Assembly: GCF_013044515.1 (NCBI RefSeq)
Contig: NZ_JABEPR010000003.1
Coordinates: 310,001-374,000 of the forward strand
Reading direction: 5' to 3'
Length of the DNA: 64,000 nucleotides
Origin: Sphingomonas sp. ID1715
GTDB taxonomy: Bacteria; Pseudomonadota; Alphaproteobacteria; Sphingomonadales; Sphingomonadaceae
Below are positions 62,653 through 64,000 of the stretch, one piece after another (position 1 is the first letter of the stretch; every line of letters begins with the position of its first letter). The notes beneath the pieces are model-generated. The model did not search any database. It saw nothing but the letters and a program-made list of their open reading frames with translations, and was not told the DNA's origin. The position numbers and the translations under genes were made by a program.

Positions 62653-63975
62653 ATGGGGAAGAGCGTCTGGCTATTGCTGAGCATGATGGTTGCGGCACCG
62701 GCGGCCGCGCTACCGGTCGAGCTTTCGGGCAATATGCGGCACCGTGTCGAAGGCATTGCCAATCAGGTGCGGCCCGGCTTCGAACGCGACGAAGCGCTGT
62801 GGAACATCCGCACGACGCTGAGCGCCACTGCGGGTGACGGGCCGATCAAGGCGCAAGCCGAATTGGTCGACAGCCGGGTCTATGATGCCGGGCCGCGCAC
62901 CGCCGCCGGCACCAATGAAGTCAACGCCGTCGAGCTGGTCCAGGCGTGGATCGTGGCCGATCTCGACAACCCCTTCGGCGCCGGCACCAAGGGCCGCGTC
63001 CAGGCCGGCCGCTTCCTGATCGACATCGGCTCGCGCCGGCTCGTCGCCAACGAGGATTACCGCAACACCACCAACGGCTTCACCGGCCTGCGCTCCGACC
63101 TGAGCGGCCGCGGCTGGTCGGCGACCCTGTTCTACACCCTGCCCCAGGTGCGCCTGCCCGCCGACCTGCCCTCGATCCGCCGCAACCGGGTCGAACTGGA
63201 TCGCGAGAGTTTCGATCTGCGCTTTGCCGGCGCACTGCTCGGCACAGATGCGCTCGGCGGCGGCCTGAAGGCGGATGCCGGCCTGTACCGGCTCGACGAA
63301 CGCGACCGCGCCGACCTGCCGACCCGCAACCGGCACCTGACCACGCTCAGCGCCCGTGTCTTCCGCGCGCCGGCGCCCGCGACCTGGCATTTCGAGGTGG
63401 AAGGCATCCGCCAGACCGGCCGCATCCGCGCGAGCGCCGCGCCGACGGCCGCGCAACTGCCGGTCCGCGCCTGGTTCGCCCACGCGAGTCTCGGCTACAC
63501 CTTCGCGCATCCCTGGCAGCCGCGCCTGACGTTCGAATATGATCATGCGAGCGGCGACCGGCCCGGCGGCGCGTACAATCGCTTCGACAGCCTGTTCGGC
63601 ATGCGTCGCCCGGACCTGGGCCCCGCCGGCCTCTATTTCGCGATCGGCCGCACCAACATCATCTCGCCGGCGCTGCGGCTGGAGGCGACGCCCAGCAAGC
63701 GGCTCGACGCCTTTATCGCCTGGCGCGAACTCTGGCTCGCCTCCCGCACCGACATCTTCTCGACCACGGGCGTCCGCGATCCTGCCGGGCGCTCGGGCCG
63801 CTATGCCGGCAGCGAGTTTGACGGCCGCGTCCGTTGGTGGGCCATCCCGCAGCGGCTGCGGCTGGAAGCCAACGCCACCTATCTGCGCAAGGGCCGCTTC
63901 CTCATCGCCGCGCCGAATGCACCTGTGGGCGGCGACACCCGTTATTATTCGCTGAACGGCTCGATCTTCTTCTGA
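62653..63975 (+). CDS. Alginate export family outer-membrane barrel
   Basis: A 440-residue protein with signal peptide (ends AAAL near residue 20). Alternating beta-strand pattern with terminal aromatic residue (YYSLNGSIFF, the outer-membrane assembly signal). ELSGNMRHRVEGIANQVRPGFERDEALWNIRTTLSATA (quoted in parts) and QAGRFLIDIGSRRLVANEDYRNTTNGFTGLR fit the Alginate_exp (AlgE-like) porin family. Alginate synthesis genes are absent nearby; in sphingomonads such barrels often serve as general or aromatic-acid porins. Confidence 0.85.
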   Translation: MGKSVWLLLSMMVAAPAAALPVELSGNMRHRVEGIANQVRPGFERDEALWNIRTTLSATAGDGPIKAQAELVDSRVYDAGPRTAAGTNEVNAVELVQAWIVADLDNPFGAGTKGRVQAGRFLIDIGSRRLVANEDYRNTTNGFTGLRSDLSGRGWSATLFYTLPQVRLPADLPSIRRNRVELDRESFDLRFAGALLGTDALGGGLKADAGLYRLDERDRADLPTRNRHLTTLSARVFRAPAPATWHFEVEGIRQTGRIRASAAPTAAQLPVRAWFAHASLGYTFAHPWQPRLTFEYDHASGDRPGGAYNRFDSLFGMRRPDLGPAGLYFAIGRTNIISPALRLEATPSKRLDAFIAWRELWLASRTDIFSTTGVRDPAGRSGRYAGSEFDGRVRWWAIPQRLRLEANATYLRKGRFLIAAPNAPVGGDTRYYSLNGSIFF

Positions 63976-64000
63976 AGACTTAGGCGGGCTGCAGCAGCCG

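Noticed and set aside
1-64000. tRNA genes, rRNA, phage integrase or attachment sites
   Set aside because: I scanned for TPsiC-like GGTTCGANTCC stems and for integrase/transposase motifs and found none convincing.

Overview
This 64-kb, high-GC, gene-dense window reads as chromosomal DNA of an alphaproteobacterium of the order Sphingomonadales, with no large mobile element. The evidence is family content: an UrcA-family exported protein, RcnB-like proteins, DUF1192, DUF3572 directly upstream of a divergent divK, class I lysyl-tRNA synthetase, alginate-export and carotenoid-oxygenase genes, and short sphingomonad-type palindromic repeats between genes. I see no tRNA, rRNA, CRISPR array, IS transposase or phage genes.

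Layout. 1-5.2 kb: a truncated methanethiol methyltransferase-like gene, a LysR regulator facing an urcA-like gene, then a translationally coupled sulfur pair (sseA-metC) behind a long RNA hairpin, and small exported proteins. 5.4-10.2 kb: ribF; a metallophosphoesterase-glycosyltransferase pair probably acting on envelope lipids; GST and quinone reductase. 10.4-19.4 kb: clpA, a phosphohistidine phosphatase, a KgtP-type transporter, class I lysK, and a small cluster around a LuxR-type HTH protein with a membrane tail. 19.5-32.5 kb: a DUF885 peptidase, RcnB-like protein, pheST, a zincin-ccmA-ccmB operon, phhB, hemerythrin, a pspC-like pair behind a candidate sigma-54 promoter, an exported peroxiredoxin, LytTR regulator, DUF3572-HAD-RidA operon, divK and rpmG. 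32.6-44.7 kb: S9 peptidase, dienelactone hydrolase, GST, MDR reductase, a 1071-aa BNR/VPS10-type exported protein, ppc and an AlkB-like gene. 44.8-49.3 kb: carotenoid oxygenase with a divergent TetR and twin operators; a cupin-B3 metallo-beta-lactamase-LysR operon. 49.4-58.3 kb: fhs-DUF808 and the rimP-nusA-ylxR-infB-rbfA translation/transcription operon. 58.4-64 kb: PQQ sugar dehydrogenase lipoprotein, alpha/beta hydrolase with a LytTR regulator, CoA-binding protein and an AlgE-type barrel.

The most unusual item is in the infB-rbfA intergenic region (52.43-52.74 kb). It holds a 33-codon, TTG-started, single-span hydrophobic peptide gene. Its Shine-Dalgarno sequence is the 3' arm of a perfect 10-bp hairpin whose 5' arm copies the 16S rRNA anti-Shine-Dalgarno. 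Two near-identical hairpins with the same TTGCAG loop follow, before rbfA. The architecture resembles type I toxin mRNAs but lies inside an essential operon. Other notable items are the sigma-54-type promoter of the psp-like pair, a REP palindrome absorbed in frame into the 3' end of ccmA, and a Gln-for-His metal-site variant of the B3 beta-lactamase with its LysR gene overlapping its stop codon.
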